This document shows, piece by piece, positions 1 to 11,800 of a stretch of DNA of 64,000 nt. Both the position numbers and the translations under genes were made by a program. Below the pieces are notes generated by a model. It searched no databases. It saw only the letters and a list, made by a program, of their open reading frames with translations, and had not been told where the DNA came from. How positions within the stretch are numbered: the first letter of the stretch is position 1; each line of letters starts with the position of its first letter. The stretch is from positions 164,041 to 228,040 of the forward strand of contig NZ_FRBP01000004.1 in assembly GCF_900142645.1 (NCBI RefSeq), written 5' to 3'. This stretch comes from Eubacterium callanderi. GTDB taxonomy: Bacteria; Bacillota; Clostridia; Eubacteriales; Eubacteriaceae.

Positions 1-1272
1 GTCATAAATCTGACGCCAAATGATGGTGAAACCGTCACGTTGTATGCCCAGTGGCACGCTAACAGCTATACCATCCAGTTCGATGGCAACACCGCTGACA
101 GCGGCAGCATGACAGACCAGAGCATGACCTATGATCAGGCAGCCAGCCTGACCGCCAACGGCTATATCAAAACAGGCTATGCCTTTGTGGGCTGGAATAC
201 CCAGCCCGACGGAGGGGGAACCGCCTATACTGATGGACAAACGGTCAGTAACCTGACTTCAGAAGAAGGAGGGACAGTTACCCTGTTCGCCCAATGGCGC
301 GCCAATAATTACACCATCCACTTCGATGGCAATACGGCCGATGGCGGCAGCACACCAGAGCAGGCCATGACCTACGATCAGGCAGCCAGCCTGACCACCA
401 ACGGCTACACTAAAACAGGCTACACCTTCATGAACTGGAACACCCAGCGTGATGGTGGCGGAACCGCCTATACCGATGGACAGAATGTCAGTAATCTGAG
501 TTCAGAAGAAGGAGACAGCGTAACGCTGTACGCCCAATGGCGTGCCAACAGATACACTGTCCAATTTGACGGCAACACGGCCGACGGCGGCAGCACGCCG
601 GAGCAGGCCATGACCTATGATCAGGCAGCCAGCCTGACGATTAACGGCTATACCAAAACCGGCTACACCTTTACCGGCTGGAACACCCAACCCGATGGCG
701 GCGGAACTAGCTATACCGATGGACAGAATGTTACAAATCTGACATCTGTCGAAGGAGGGACGGTTACCCTGTACGCCCAATGGCGCGTCAACACCTACAG
801 CATCCAATATGACGGCAACACGGCCGACGGCGGCAGCACGCCGGGGCAGGCCATGACCTATGATCAGGCAGCCAGCCTGACGGTTAACGGCTATACCAAA
901 ACCGGCTACACCTTTACCGGCTGGAACACCCAGCCCGATGGAACAGGAGCAGCTTTTAACGATGAGCAGACTGTAATCAACCTGTCTCCAAGGGACGAGG
1001 ATATTGTTATCCTCTACGCCCAGTGGCGGGCCAACCACTATACCATCCAATTTGACGGCAATACTGCCGAAAGCGGCAGTACGCCTGACCAAATAATGAC
1101 CTATGATCAGACAGCGGAACTGACGGCCAACGGCTATACCAAAACCGGCTTTGCCTTTTCGGGCTGGAATACCCAGGCCGACGGCCAGGGAACCGGCTAT
1201 ACAGAGCGAGAAAGCGTAAAAAACCTGACCACTGTGGACGATGATACCGTTCTTTTATATGCTCAGTGGCGT
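1..1272 (+). repeat. 243-bp tandem coding repeats
   Basis: Tandem DNA repeats with an exact 243-bp period encode the 81-residue surface repeats. Several neighbouring units are nearly identical, for example around 540-700 and 780-940. The period is a multiple of three, so gain or loss of units would keep the frame. Confidence 0.85.
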
Positions 1273-1701
1273 TTAAGAATACCGGGCATCACCGTAAACC
1301 AGAATGTGAGCGCGCATGGGGATACCATCAACGTGACAGGCACCGATTTTGAGCCAAACGCAGAGATCACCTTTACAGTGCATTCAACCCCAAGGGAAGT
1401 CGGGCGAGTACATGCCGACAGCAATGGGGAGGCCCTGTTTACCTTCCAGATGCCCTTTGACATTGAAGCCGGGGATCACACCCTTTTAGCCGACAACGGT
1501 ATCCACTCCGCTCAGACACCCGTTAAGGTAACAGCATCCGCACACGCCGATTCCAATGCGGCGGACAACAGCGGGCATACAGGCGGTAACAGCGCAGGCA
1601 CCGGAATACAGGGAACCACCTACATTCCGATCATCATGATACTGCTGCTCTGCGGTGTTTTAGTGGTTGTATTATTAAAGAGAAAACATTCAAAACGTTA
1701 A
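1..1701 (+). CDS. Surface protein with Listeria-Bacteroides (InlB B / Flg_new) repeats, 3' part
   Basis: The reading frame is already open at base 1, so the gene begins outside the window. The visible part holds five complete repeats of 81 residues and the end of a sixth. Each has a GYTKTGYTFTGWNTQ-type core and ends in YAQWR, as in the extracellular InlB B-repeat/Flg_new family. The TGG codon of each AQW falls at 54, 297, 540, 783, 1026 and 1269, an exact 243-bp period. A beta-sandwich-like domain of about 90 residues follows, then a Gly/Asn/Ser-rich spacer, one membrane segment (IPIIMILLLCGVLVVVLL) and the tail KRKHSKR. No LPxTG is present. It is probably a membrane-anchored adhesin or matrix-binding protein; its ligand is unknown. 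Family assignment is solid, function is not. Confidence 0.85.
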   Translation, partial: VINLTPNDGETVTLYAQWHANSYTIQFDGNTADSGSMTDQSMTYDQAASLTANGYIKTGYAFVGWNTQPDGGGTAYTDGQTVSNLTSEEGGTVTLFAQWRANNYTIHFDGNTADGGSTPEQAMTYDQAASLTTNGYTKTGYTFMNWNTQRDGGGTAYTDGQNVSNLSSEEGDSVTLYAQWRANRYTVQFDGNTADGGSTPEQAMTYDQAASLTINGYTKTGYTFTGWNTQPDGGGTSYTDGQNVTNLTSVEGGTVTLYAQWRVNTYSIQYDGNTADGGSTPGQAMTYDQAASLTVNGYTKTGYTFTGWNTQPDGTGAAFNDEQTVINLSPRDEDIVILYAQWRANHYTIQFDGNTAESGSTPDQIMTYDQTAELTANGYTKTGFAFSGWNTQADGQGTGYTERESVKNLTTVDDDTVLLYAQWRLRIPGITVNQNVSAHGDTINVTGTDFEPNAEITFTVHSTPREVGRVHADSNGEALFTFQMPFDIEAGDHTLLADNGIHSAQTPVKVTASAHADSNAADNSGHTGGNSAGTGIQGTTYIPIIMILLLCGVLVVVLLKRKHSKR

Positions 1702-1726
1702 CTTTTTATCATTGGAAAGACACAGG

Positions 1727-1763
1727 TAAGTCCACATAACGATGCCTATGTGGACTTACACTT
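1727..1763 (+). terminator. Hairpin after surface-protein gene
   Basis: TAAGTCCACATA (1727-1738) pairs perfectly with TATGTGGACTTA (1747-1758) around an 8-nt loop and is followed by CACTTTT. It lies between the surface-protein stop and the ribosome site of the symporter gene, so it could be a weak terminator or an attenuator. The stem is A/T-rich and the T-run short. Confidence 0.5.
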
Positions 1764-1782
1764 TTGGACTAGGAGAAAAACA

Positions 1783-3255
1783 ATGGAAAATTTCGTTGCA
1801 ATAACAGAAGTAATCAAAAATGTGGTTTGGAGTAATATTCTTGTTATCCTCTTAATGGGAGCTGGTATTTATTTTTCGATCCGGCTGAAATTTCCGCAGC
1901 TTCGTTTTTTTAAGGAGATGATCAGAGTTTTAAAAGGCAACGGCGACACAAGTGATGGGATCACACCATTCCAGGCATTTGCGACAGCCCTTGGGGCGCG
2001 TGTCGGCGTCGGGAATATCGCGGGTGTAGCGACAGCCATCTATTTTGGCGGGCCAGGTGCTCTTTTCTGGATTTGGGCCTTTGGATTCTTTGCCACCTGT
2101 ACGGCTTTGTCTGAAGCTGTGCTGGGACAGGCCTATAAGATTAAAACAGGTAACGAATACCTGGGTGGCCCGGCTTTTTATATTGAGCGGGGATTGAAGT
2201 GTAAACCTTTAGCAAAGATATTTGCCATCATACTGATTCTGGGCATTGGAATACTCATGCCCGGTATCCAGATGGACGCGATTGTCACAACGCTGGACAA
2301 CGCCTATGGTGTCAACACGCTGGTTACTGCCATTATCGGCACAGCGCTCATAGGGATTATCATCTGGGGCGGGATCAAGCGTATCGGACGGGTAGCCGAA
2401 GGCATGGCGCCCTTCATGTGCGCCATTTACCTGTTGTTTGGCATTGCTGTCATTATTCAAAACATCACAAAGGTGCCAGAGGTATTCTCAGTGATTTTCA
2501 CCTCTGCCTTTGGAACAAACGCTATTTTTGGCGGTATTCTGGGTTCAGCGGTTTCGTGGGGCGTAAGGCGCGGGATCTTTTCGACCGATGCGGGCTATGG
2601 CTCCGGCGGTATCATGGCAGCGGCGGCAGAAGCGACCCACCCGGCCAAGCAGGGGCTCATTCAGGCTCTGTCCATTTATCTGAGCATCTTTATCGTCTGC
2701 ACAATCTCAGGCTTAGTCATCCTGCTGTCCGGCATTTATAACGTTGTGGACGAGAGCACCGGCGCCATGCTGGCGCAGGGTGCGCCTAACCTTGAGCAGG
2801 GCGCCCTCTGGGTACAGACCGCGCTCAATAACCTGACACCCAACACCATTCCGTGGGAAGGTAAAATTTTGAGTGTCATCATAGCGCTGTTTGCCCTGAC
2901 CACCCTGCTCGGATATTATTACCAGATCGAGAGCAATGTCCGGTATTTATTCAGAAATGTGGGAACACTGGGACGAACAATCTTACGCCTTGCTTTTTTA
3001 GCCGCTATTTTTATTGGCGGTATCGCGGATTCGTCAATGCTCTGGAATGTCATGGATATTGGCGTGGCCTGCATGGCATGGATCAATATTATTGTTGTGC
3101 TGCTTCTTTCAAATCAGGTTGTAAAGATTATGAAGGATTATGAAATACAAAAGAAGGCAGGCGTTATGGAGCCCGTATTTAATCCGAAGCTTCTGAACAT
3201 AGAGGACACAACACAGGTATGGTCTAAATATCAAAAGGAGAGTGACAGTTTATAG
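1783..3255 (+). CDS. Alanine/glycine:cation symporter (AGCS family)
   Basis: 490-residue polytopic membrane protein that should import alanine or glycine with Na+ (or H+). The AGCS signature GVGNIAGVATAIYFGGPGA lies near residue 80, and later segments (GVRRGIFSTDAGYGSG, near residue 270) are typical of the family. About ten or eleven hydrophobic segments are visible and the length is normal. An upstream in-frame start at 1750 lies inside a hairpin; ATG 1783 is preferred because AGGAG precedes it at a normal distance. It appears to be a single-gene unit after the hairpin at 1727. Substrate preference and coupling ion cannot be read from the sequence. Confidence 0.9.
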   Translation: MENFVAITEVIKNVVWSNILVILLMGAGIYFSIRLKFPQLRFFKEMIRVLKGNGDTSDGITPFQAFATALGARVGVGNIAGVATAIYFGGPGALFWIWAFGFFATCTALSEAVLGQAYKIKTGNEYLGGPAFYIERGLKCKPLAKIFAIILILGIGILMPGIQMDAIVTTLDNAYGVNTLVTAIIGTALIGIIIWGGIKRIGRVAEGMAPFMCAIYLLFGIAVIIQNITKVPEVFSVIFTSAFGTNAIFGGILGSAVSWGVRRGIFSTDAGYGSGGIMAAAAEATHPAKQGLIQALSIYLSIFIVCTISGLVILLSGIYNVVDESTGAMLAQGAPNLEQGALWVQTALNNLTPNTIPWEGKILSVIIALFALTTLLGYYYQIESNVRYLFRNVGTLGRTILRLAFLAAIFIGGIADSSMLWNVMDIGVACMAWINIIVVLLLSNQVVKIMKDYEIQKKAGVMEPVFNPKLLNIEDTTQVWSKYQKESDSL

Positions 3256-3423
3256 GGCAGCGCCTTATCTGCTTTTTGCTGGTAAAATTCACAGCTTTTG
3301 GTGCAGAAAACGGAATGATGGCCGATTTCCCAGAATAGGCCAGAATGATTGTAACCTTCAAATGAAGCTGTTAAGATAAAACCAGATGAATAATCGTTAT
3401 CAAAAGACTGGGAGGGAAAAGTT

Positions 3424-4971
3424 ATGATGCAGAAAATTCAGAAATTTGGCGGGGCAATGTTTACACCTGTTTTGCTCTTTGCTTTTGCGGGGATTGTTGT
3501 CGGCATAGGAACACTTTTTACCACCCAGGCCATTTTTGGCGAGCTGGCAAGCCCGGAAAGCCTCTGGTTCAAATGCTGGAACGTCGTGCTTCAGGGCGGC
3601 TGGACCGTATTCCGGCAGCTCCCGCTGCTGTTTGTGGTGGCCCTGCCCATCGGTCTTGCCAAAAAACAAAATGCGCGCTGCTGTATGGAAGCGCTGGTCC
3701 TCTATTTAACCTTCAACTATTTTGTCTCAATCATGCTCTCCCAATGGGGCGCAGACCTTGGCATTGACCTGACATCTCAGGCAGAAGGCGGAAGCCATTT
3801 AACCCAGATTGCCGGTATTGAGCCCCTCGATATGGGGATGTTCGGGGCATTGGGAATTTCGGCGCTCGTCATATTTCTGCACAACCGGTTTTATGAAAAA
3901 GAGCTGCCGGAATGGCTGGGTATTTTCAGCGGCTCCACCTTTGTATTTATGATTGGCTTCTTCGCAATGCTGCCAGTGGCAGTCTTAGCGATCCTTATAT
4001 GGCCTCAGGTTCAGCTTTTAATGAGCGCCCTTCAGCAGTTTGTACTGGGAGCAGGCACCTTGGGTGTGGGCTTGTTTGTATTTTTGGAAAAGCTGCTGAT
4101 CCCCTTTGGCCTCCACCATCTGCTTTACTCCTCTTTCTACTTTGATAATGTGGTCATTAACGGAGGAATCTATTCTTACTGGGCCACACAGCTCCCTCAA
4201 CTCGCGGCGTCGACAGAAGCATTAAAGGAGTTGGCGCCGTGGGCCTCCTACACAGCCACAGGATTTTCAAAGATATTCGGCTGTCCGGGGATCGCGCTGG
4301 CCTTTTATTTCACCGCTAAGCCACAGAACAGGAAACGTTTGCTGGCGCTGCTGATCCCAATAACACTGACCGCTGTTTTGTGTGGGGTGACCGAGCCCAT
4401 TGAGTTCACATTTTTATTTATCGCGCCTGTTTTATTTATTGTGCACGCTGTACTGTCAGCGCTGCTGGCCATGGTGATTAACCTGCTGGGAATAACCGGA
4501 ATCTTTTCCGGGGGCCTTATCGAGATGGCCTCCTTCAACTGGATTCCCCTCATGGGAAGCCACTGGCAGCAATACCTGCTCCTGTTTGCCGTAGGGCTTG
4601 CTTTTACAGGTATCTGGTTTGTCGTGTTTCGCTTTATAATTCTTAAGCTTAATCTCAAAACACCAGGGCGCCAGGATGAAGAAAACGTCAAATTTTATTC
4701 CAAGTCGGATTACAGGGCCAGTAAAAGCGATGAAGAGACACTTATTGTGCAAAAAGTGCTCGAGGCACTGGGAGGAAAAGAAAATATCATCGACGTCACG
4801 AATTGTGCGACACGCCTCAGGGTGAATATTAAAGACCCAAAAGTGGTGCTGGACGATCAGGCTTTTAAGGACCTCGGAACACATGGGTGCATTACGAGCG
4901 GCAGATCCGTCCAGGTCATTATAGGATTGTCCGTCGCAAAATTTCGGGAACAGTTTGAAAATTTATTATAA
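3424..4971 (+). CDS. PTS transporter EIICB, alpha-glucoside (GlvC/AglA/MalX-like)
   Basis: 515-residue permease of the glucose/maltose PTS family that imports and phosphorylates an alpha-glucoside. The EIIC membrane domain fills about residues 1-415, with the substrate-site-like TEPIEFTFLFIAP near residue 325. The EIIB domain follows, with phospho-acceptor Cys461 in DVTNCATRLRV. No EIIA domain is fused or encoded nearby, so phosphate must come from a shared EIIA elsewhere. ATG 3424 has GGGAGG upstream. The next gene, a GH4 phospho-alpha-glucosidase 18 bp downstream, argues for maltose, isomaltose or sucrose-isomer type substrates. The exact sugar is an inference. Confidence 0.88.
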   Translation: MMQKIQKFGGAMFTPVLLFAFAGIVVGIGTLFTTQAIFGELASPESLWFKCWNVVLQGGWTVFRQLPLLFVVALPIGLAKKQNARCCMEALVLYLTFNYFVSIMLSQWGADLGIDLTSQAEGGSHLTQIAGIEPLDMGMFGALGISALVIFLHNRFYEKELPEWLGIFSGSTFVFMIGFFAMLPVAVLAILIWPQVQLLMSALQQFVLGAGTLGVGLFVFLEKLLIPFGLHHLLYSSFYFDNVVINGGIYSYWATQLPQLAASTEALKELAPWASYTATGFSKIFGCPGIALAFYFTAKPQNRKRLLALLIPITLTAVLCGVTEPIEFTFLFIAPVLFIVHAVLSALLAMVINLLGITGIFSGGLIEMASFNWIPLMGSHWQQYLLLFAVGLAFTGIWFVVFRFIILKLNLKTPGRQDEENVKFYSKSDYRASKSDEETLIVQKVLEALGGKENIIDVTNCATRLRVNIKDPKVVLDDQAFKDLGTHGCITSGRSVQVIIGLSVAKFREQFENLL

Positions 4972-6312
<1,341 letters not shown>

Positions 6313-6335
6313 TCACATAAACATAAGAGGAAAAC

Positions 6336-7094
6336 ATGAAACTTGATGAACATATTAACAAGTACTACCATAATCTCAACGAAAACGACTTATATATCTG
6401 GAAATACATCAAATCAAACAGGGAGGCGTGCAAAAGCCTGACAATCACTGAGATGTCCAGCCGGTGCCATGTCTCACGGACCACATTATCGCGTTTTGTT
6501 CATAAAATTGGATTTAACGGCTTTAGTGAATTCAAAGTGACATTAATACACGACAGCCAGACGCCCAAAGAGGATTACACCAGCATGAAAAAGGTGATCA
6601 GCCTTTATAATGAGGTGGTCCACCGCATTGTGGAGCAGAACTGTGATAAAATTTTTGAGCTGATCGACAGCGCAGAGAACCTGTATATCTACAGCTCCGG
6701 AATACTGCAGAGTACTGTCGCCCATGAAATGACCCGGATCTTTGTCTCGGCAAAACGGATATTTTATGAGATTAACGGAAACGCAGAGACAAACCGTATG
6801 ATTGAAAAAATCACCCCAAAAGATGTGATGTTTATGGTTTCATACAGCGGCGAATCCCCCGAGGTGGTAGAATTTGCGCATGCGCTGAAAATCCGTAATG
6901 TCCCGGTTGTCTCAATCACCACCCTCCACGAAAACGAGCTGGCAAAGCTCAGCACCGTGAATTTATACACGTCAGGGCTGGTCATAAAAAAAGATGATCT
7001 CGATGTGTCTTACACGTCGGTTACCAGCTTTTTTATATTGATTGAGATGCTGTTTCTAAAATATTTGGAATACCGTTCCCACAAGGAGCAGTGA
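6336..7094 (+). CDS. RpiR/MurR-family regulator 1 (HTH_6 + SIS)
   Basis: 252-residue transcription regulator. The N-terminal HTH_6 (around residues 25-75, with VSRTTLSRFVHKIGF as recognition region) binds DNA. The SIS domain (about 105-235, with YSSG and VSYSGESPEVVE) should bind a sugar phosphate. It lies 23 bp after the GH4 gene and just upstream of a second RpiR protein, so it probably senses the phospho-glucoside or glucose 6-phosphate and controls this operon. Family is clear; operator and effector are not visible. Confidence 0.88.
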   Translation: MKLDEHINKYYHNLNENDLYIWKYIKSNREACKSLTITEMSSRCHVSRTTLSRFVHKIGFNGFSEFKVTLIHDSQTPKEDYTSMKKVISLYNEVVHRIVEQNCDKIFELIDSAENLYIYSSGILQSTVAHEMTRIFVSAKRIFYEINGNAETNRMIEKITPKDVMFMVSYSGESPEVVEFAHALKIRNVPVVSITTLHENELAKLSTVNLYTSGLVIKKDDLDVSYTSVTSFFILIEMLFLKYLEYRSHKEQ

Positions 7095-7095
7095 T

Positions 7096-7866
7096 ATGGA
7101 TATTAATCAATTAGTTAATCAGCACTATGAAAACTTCAGCGAAACCGACCATTGCATATGGCAGTATATTTATAAGCATATGAAAGAATGCCCCCAGTAT
7201 TCACTCAGTGAGCTGGCACAAAGGTGCAGCGTTTCAAATAATTCGATCCTGAGTTTTTGCAAAAAGCTGGGCATGGACGGTTATGGGGAGTTAAGGGTTA
7301 TTTTAAAGTGGCAGGAACAGACAGACGATGTGTTGGCAGTCAATCTGCTCAACCGTACCTATCAGGATTATTATCTCACCCTGGACTATTTAAAAAATCT
7401 TGATCTCACAAAAACCTTTGAGCTGTTCGACTGCCCCGGCCGGATTTTTATCTTTGGGACCGGAGAAGTACAGCGGCACGCGGCCGAAGAACTGAAACGC
7501 CTTTTCTTCATACTGCAAAAGCGTGCCTTTGTCATTGAGAGTAAAACAGAGCTGGGAACAATGACAGAGCTTCTGAAAAAGGAAGATACTCTGATCGTTT
7601 TTTCCCTGTCCGGCAACAACCGGCCGGTAAACAATCTGGTGCGCGGAGTAAAAAATAAAGGGACGTCCATATTATCCGTTACCTCCTATGAGGATAATGA
7701 GCTGGAAAAGCTCAGTGATGAACACATTTATTTTTACAACCACCGCATTATAAAAGGCAGAAGCCAGAAAACAGACGGCTATCTCTGCGCACCATTCTTC
7801 ACCATTATAGAAGTACTGTTTGTGCGCTATTTAGAAGCGCATTATTTAGAAAATAAGCGTTCATAG
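7096..7866 (+). CDS. RpiR/MurR-family regulator 2 (HTH_6 + SIS)
   Basis: 256-residue paralogue of the preceding gene, starting two bases after its stop codon. It has the same layout: HTH_6 near residues 25-75 (SVSNNSILSFCKKLGMDGY) and a SIS domain from about residue 105 (FGTGEVQRHAAEELKRLFF, FSLSGNNRPVNN). The two share the N-terminal pattern of a short Asn/Glu-rich lead, then DLYIWKYI or DHCIWQYI. They could form a heterodimer or sense two different phospho-sugars. Translational coupling is likely because the gap is almost nil. Confidence 0.87.
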   Translation: MDINQLVNQHYENFSETDHCIWQYIYKHMKECPQYSLSELAQRCSVSNNSILSFCKKLGMDGYGELRVILKWQEQTDDVLAVNLLNRTYQDYYLTLDYLKNLDLTKTFELFDCPGRIFIFGTGEVQRHAAEELKRLFFILQKRAFVIESKTELGTMTELLKKEDTLIVFSLSGNNRPVNNLVRGVKNKGTSILSVTSYEDNELEKLSDEHIYFYNHRIIKGRSQKTDGYLCAPFFTIIEVLFVRYLEAHYLENKRS

Positions 7867-7881
7867 AGGACAGGAGGCAGC

Positions 7882-8826
7882 ATGGATATTCAATATTTAT
7901 TTTTATTACAGAACTTTCGGTTTTATTCAGAAGGCGTATTCAACGACTTCTTTTCATTCATCACAACCCTTGGAGAATCCTTTATTCCCGTCCTGCTGAT
8001 GGCAGCAGTGTACTGGTGCTTTAATAAAAAAGCCGGAACGTATATGTGCCTGGCAGAGGGCGTGGGGGGATTAGTCAACAGTGTGTTAAAAATCAGCTTT
8101 TGCGTTTACAGACCGTGGATAAGAGACCCGGGGATAGAACCCATCGCGGGGGCCAAAACCACAGCCACAGGCTACTCCTTTCCCAGCGGCCATTCAACAA
8201 AAGCCACCTGCTATTACGGCTCACTGGCCCTGTACTTCAGGAAATACCGTTTTGTCGTCGTGTTTTTGTTCAGTGTCATCTTTTTAGTCATGCTGTCCCG
8301 GAATTTCCTGGGCGTTCATACGCCGCAGGATGTGTTGGTAGGATTTGGCAGTGCATTTCTGGTCATCCTGCTTATGGGTTATGTGTTAAATGATTACCTG
8401 GAAAAAAAACCAGAGAAAGATATTTGGGTGGTGGCGGCCATGCTAATCTGCGGCGTCCTGATCATTATCTACGCAATGACAAAAAGCTATCCGCAGAACT
8501 GGGTTGACGGCAAACTCCTGGTGGACCCGGCTAAGATGGTCACCGACGTTTTCGGCAATGTAGGTTTTGCGTTTGGCGGCGCGATTGGATGGATCGTGGA
8601 GAGAAGGAAAATTAAATTTTCAGTCGAGGGGACACTCTATTTTAAAATCAGACGCTACCTCATCGGCGCGGCAGTCATAACCGTCCTGCACTATATTCTC
8701 AGAAACGTGTTTAACCTGTTTTTAGACGCCTACGCCGCGGCCTTTATCTATAATTTCCTGGTCCCATTTTTTATTCTGGCAATTTACCCGGCGCTTTTCA
8801 AAAAGTTTGAAACAAAATGTTCATGA
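7882..8826 (+). CDS. PAP2-superfamily membrane phosphatase
   Basis: 314-residue integral membrane protein with the three acid-phosphatase motifs of the PAP2 family: KISFCVYRPW (K-x6-RP), SFPSGHS, and SRNFLGVHTPQDV (SR-x5-H-x3-D). Such enzymes remove phosphate from lipid phosphates such as undecaprenyl diphosphate or phosphatidate at the outer face of the membrane. The C-terminal half adds three or four further membrane segments beyond the catalytic core. AGGAGG precedes ATG 7882, 15 bp after the regulator, so it may be co-transcribed with the sugar operon, though no functional link is obvious. Substrate unknown. Confidence 0.88.
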   Translation: MDIQYLFLLQNFRFYSEGVFNDFFSFITTLGESFIPVLLMAAVYWCFNKKAGTYMCLAEGVGGLVNSVLKISFCVYRPWIRDPGIEPIAGAKTTATGYSFPSGHSTKATCYYGSLALYFRKYRFVVVFLFSVIFLVMLSRNFLGVHTPQDVLVGFGSAFLVILLMGYVLNDYLEKKPEKDIWVVAAMLICGVLIIIYAMTKSYPQNWVDGKLLVDPAKMVTDVFGNVGFAFGGAIGWIVERRKIKFSVEGTLYFKIRRYLIGAAVITVLHYILRNVFNLFLDAYAAAFIYNFLVPFFILAIYPALFKKFETKCS

Positions 8827-8848
8827 ATGAACAGGAAAGGAAAAAAAC

Positions 8849-11800
8849 ATGAAAACCTTATACCGAGTGATCAGTGTCATCACACTCGCTTTACTGCTGT
8901 TGCTGTTTGTGGGGGCATCGACCCTAGCAAGGGGATTTGACGTCACCTATATAAAAGACCTGATCCCCACACAGCTGACCTTTGACAAGCGAACCATAAA
9001 CAACGGCGAGCAGATAACAGCGACCTTGGCGCTCGACAATCCAACAGAGGCGGGACTTTACAACGTATCGCTGAAGACGACCCTCCCCGAAGGCCTGCAC
9101 GCGAGCGCTGCCGAAAAAACCTATGACCACATTGCAGGCGGTCAGAAAATAAATTACAGCTTTAAAATAAACAACGGAGAGGTCAGCAAAGCAGCACTCC
9201 TGACCGCTAAAAAAGGCGCGAACCCCCATACAGGATACCAGGGCCCCCACGCCATATTCGCCGTATTGATGCTGACCATTTTAATTTTGGGCGTTATCTT
9301 TTTTAAAGGAAATGCCAGGCGTAAACAAAAGATGATGTCAATCATACTCTGCCTGAGCATCGGAACACAGCTGGGGCTAGCGGCCCTTCCAAGAGAAGCC
9401 CTGGCGGCCGGAGAAGAAGCCGCATCAGAAGAATCCGAGCTGCCCACATCACTCGAGAACATCACCTACGACGTAACAGAGCAGCTGGTGGTAGACGGCG
9501 AAGAACAGACGGTTACCACCACTGTTTCCATCGAAAAGATCGCCCCCCTTACCGTGACCACCGCCAGCTATGAACCCATGACAACAAAAACAGAAGTCGC
9601 CGCAGACGCCAGGTTCTTTAATGTGGTTGCCACCAGTGAGGAAGACGCCTTTTCAGATTCGATCTCAGCCGCTGATATTGAACTGGCCAATGCCTTTCAT
9701 GGTGTAAGCATTGATGAAATCAATTTGCTGGATGAGCACACAATCCGTCTTAAAATGTCAGGAGAACTGGACCACAGCGACGAGAGCTGCGGCGTTCTGT
9801 ATTTCGACAAAAACAGCTTTAAGCAGGAAGGCGATAAAGTGGGCGTTCTTGTGGTCGATGTCATGAAACCGCTGCCGTATTTTGCAGACGGAACCGATAA
9901 CGTCATGGTCAACGATGACGGCACCGCCGACATAAAATTCTGCCTGGACACCGCCGAGTTTGCAGATACTGCCGGCACCGCCCATTTTTCATTTGACAAT
10001 ACAGCAGTCCAGCCCGTAGCGCTGACCATTCCCTCCACCGATGCCAGAAAAGATGGTGTTTTAAAAGTCGCTGTGAACGGCACAGCCGATAAAACCGAAA
10101 TCCTGGACGCCCTTGACGGCGTCACCATGACCATCGACAGCGCAGGGCTCAACTGCGGCAGCCTGGAGCTGGAGCTGGCACTGGCGGAAGAGCGGATTAC
10201 AGCAGAGCTTACGCTAGATACCGTTACCGCCGATCCACAGTCCTCCACTAAGGCAGCCGCCTCCTTCACCGGTACGGTGAGCTCCTTAAACGGCAGTGTA
10301 AATTTAACGCCAGGCTCTGTCAGCCTTACAAATGACACACTGCCCGACGCCGTTATTTCGCCAGTTACCATCGAAAGCGGGTCAGACGGCACCTTTGCTT
10401 TTACCGTAGCCATTGATAACCCTGAGCTGCAAAAATGGTATGAGGAGGAAGGTGAGGAAGGGCTGAGAGCATTCTTTGCCCATTGGGCCAGCAATGAAAA
10501 CCTTGTGCTGGCCGAAGGCAGCCTCATTGACGCCTACGGTGTGCCTGTCGCTGCTGACGATTATGAGGTCATTGTTTATGACAACATGCTGGCGTCAAAC
10601 AGCGCGGCCTCCACAACCGACTTGGTGTCAAAAATCCTCACGATTGTCAACTCCTTTGCCAAGGACGCGCCAATAGGAGGAATCGCAGGTATCCTGGGGC
10701 TTGGCAGTCTGGCCATGTCCGAGAGCAAGGAATCAATGAGTGGAATAAGCGACAGCGTTGCTGCCCTCAGCGAGTCAGCGCTGGAAATAAACAAAATGAC
10801 CACTAAAATTCAAAGTGAAGTCAACTATTTAGTCGATGCATCCCTGGAATCAAAAATCAGTAAATTTCAGGACAACGCCCGTTCCATTAACTTCCGGGCA
10901 GGGCTTCTGTCCAGCAGCACGAACGATATTCTGGCACAATTGGCCAAGGTAGAATCCATCGAATCACAGGAATATAAAGATCTTATGGACCAGCTGAATA
11001 TTATTTTAGGAGGCACGACCACCGGAGGGCAAGGCTTTGTCTACGATGCCTATACCTTTGGGCAGTACATCCTTGGTGAGGGGGTTGTGGGCAGTGTGCT
11101 TGATGATTATGTCATGCTATACAACCGGCGCTACAACTGGGATTCACAGACAACAACCGCCAAATCGGAATATTGGGCAAGCAATTACCAGCTTTATATT
11201 AAAGCGTACATGATCAGCATGTGCTATATGAATGCCAATAATAAGGATCATATGTATGATGCGCAGATCACCAAAATGAAAGACCAGTTTAACAGCATTG
11301 ATACTAAGTGGACGACTTTTCAAGAAAATCTGAAACCGCCTGTGGGAAAAGACCGGAATCTCGTCGATAAACAGCTGTATACTGTCAAGACGGCCAATAC
11401 GGTAACTCTTGACCCTCTAAAAGATATTCATGAAATTTTGGGCGATAAATATAGAGGCAGTTTTAATATGAAAGTCGAAACACTTTTCAATAATCTGATT
11501 AAAGACAAGAAAATTACATCATACCAGGCGGATAACAAAAAAATTATTTCAGTGGATACACTCAATACAATGAAAAACCGCCTGTCCTCCAGCGGCCATA
11601 AAACGCTGTATGATGAAATGACAGCAGTCGGTATGGTGCTGCCTACAAAATATCTTTATATTGGAAATGAAAGCCTCAATGTTGACGACCGGCTTTGGAT
11701 TATGTCGATCCTAACGGTCTTTGCTGGAGCCTCAGGGACGGGAAGCTTTAGGGGCGACGTGTACAATCTGGAGACCAATGCACTTGAAAAAAATGTAAAG

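Noticed and set aside
9697-10527. 276-codon minus-strand open frame inside the large exported protein gene
   Set aside because: Ser/Val-rich shadow of the Thr/Ala/Asp-rich coding strand with no ribosome site.
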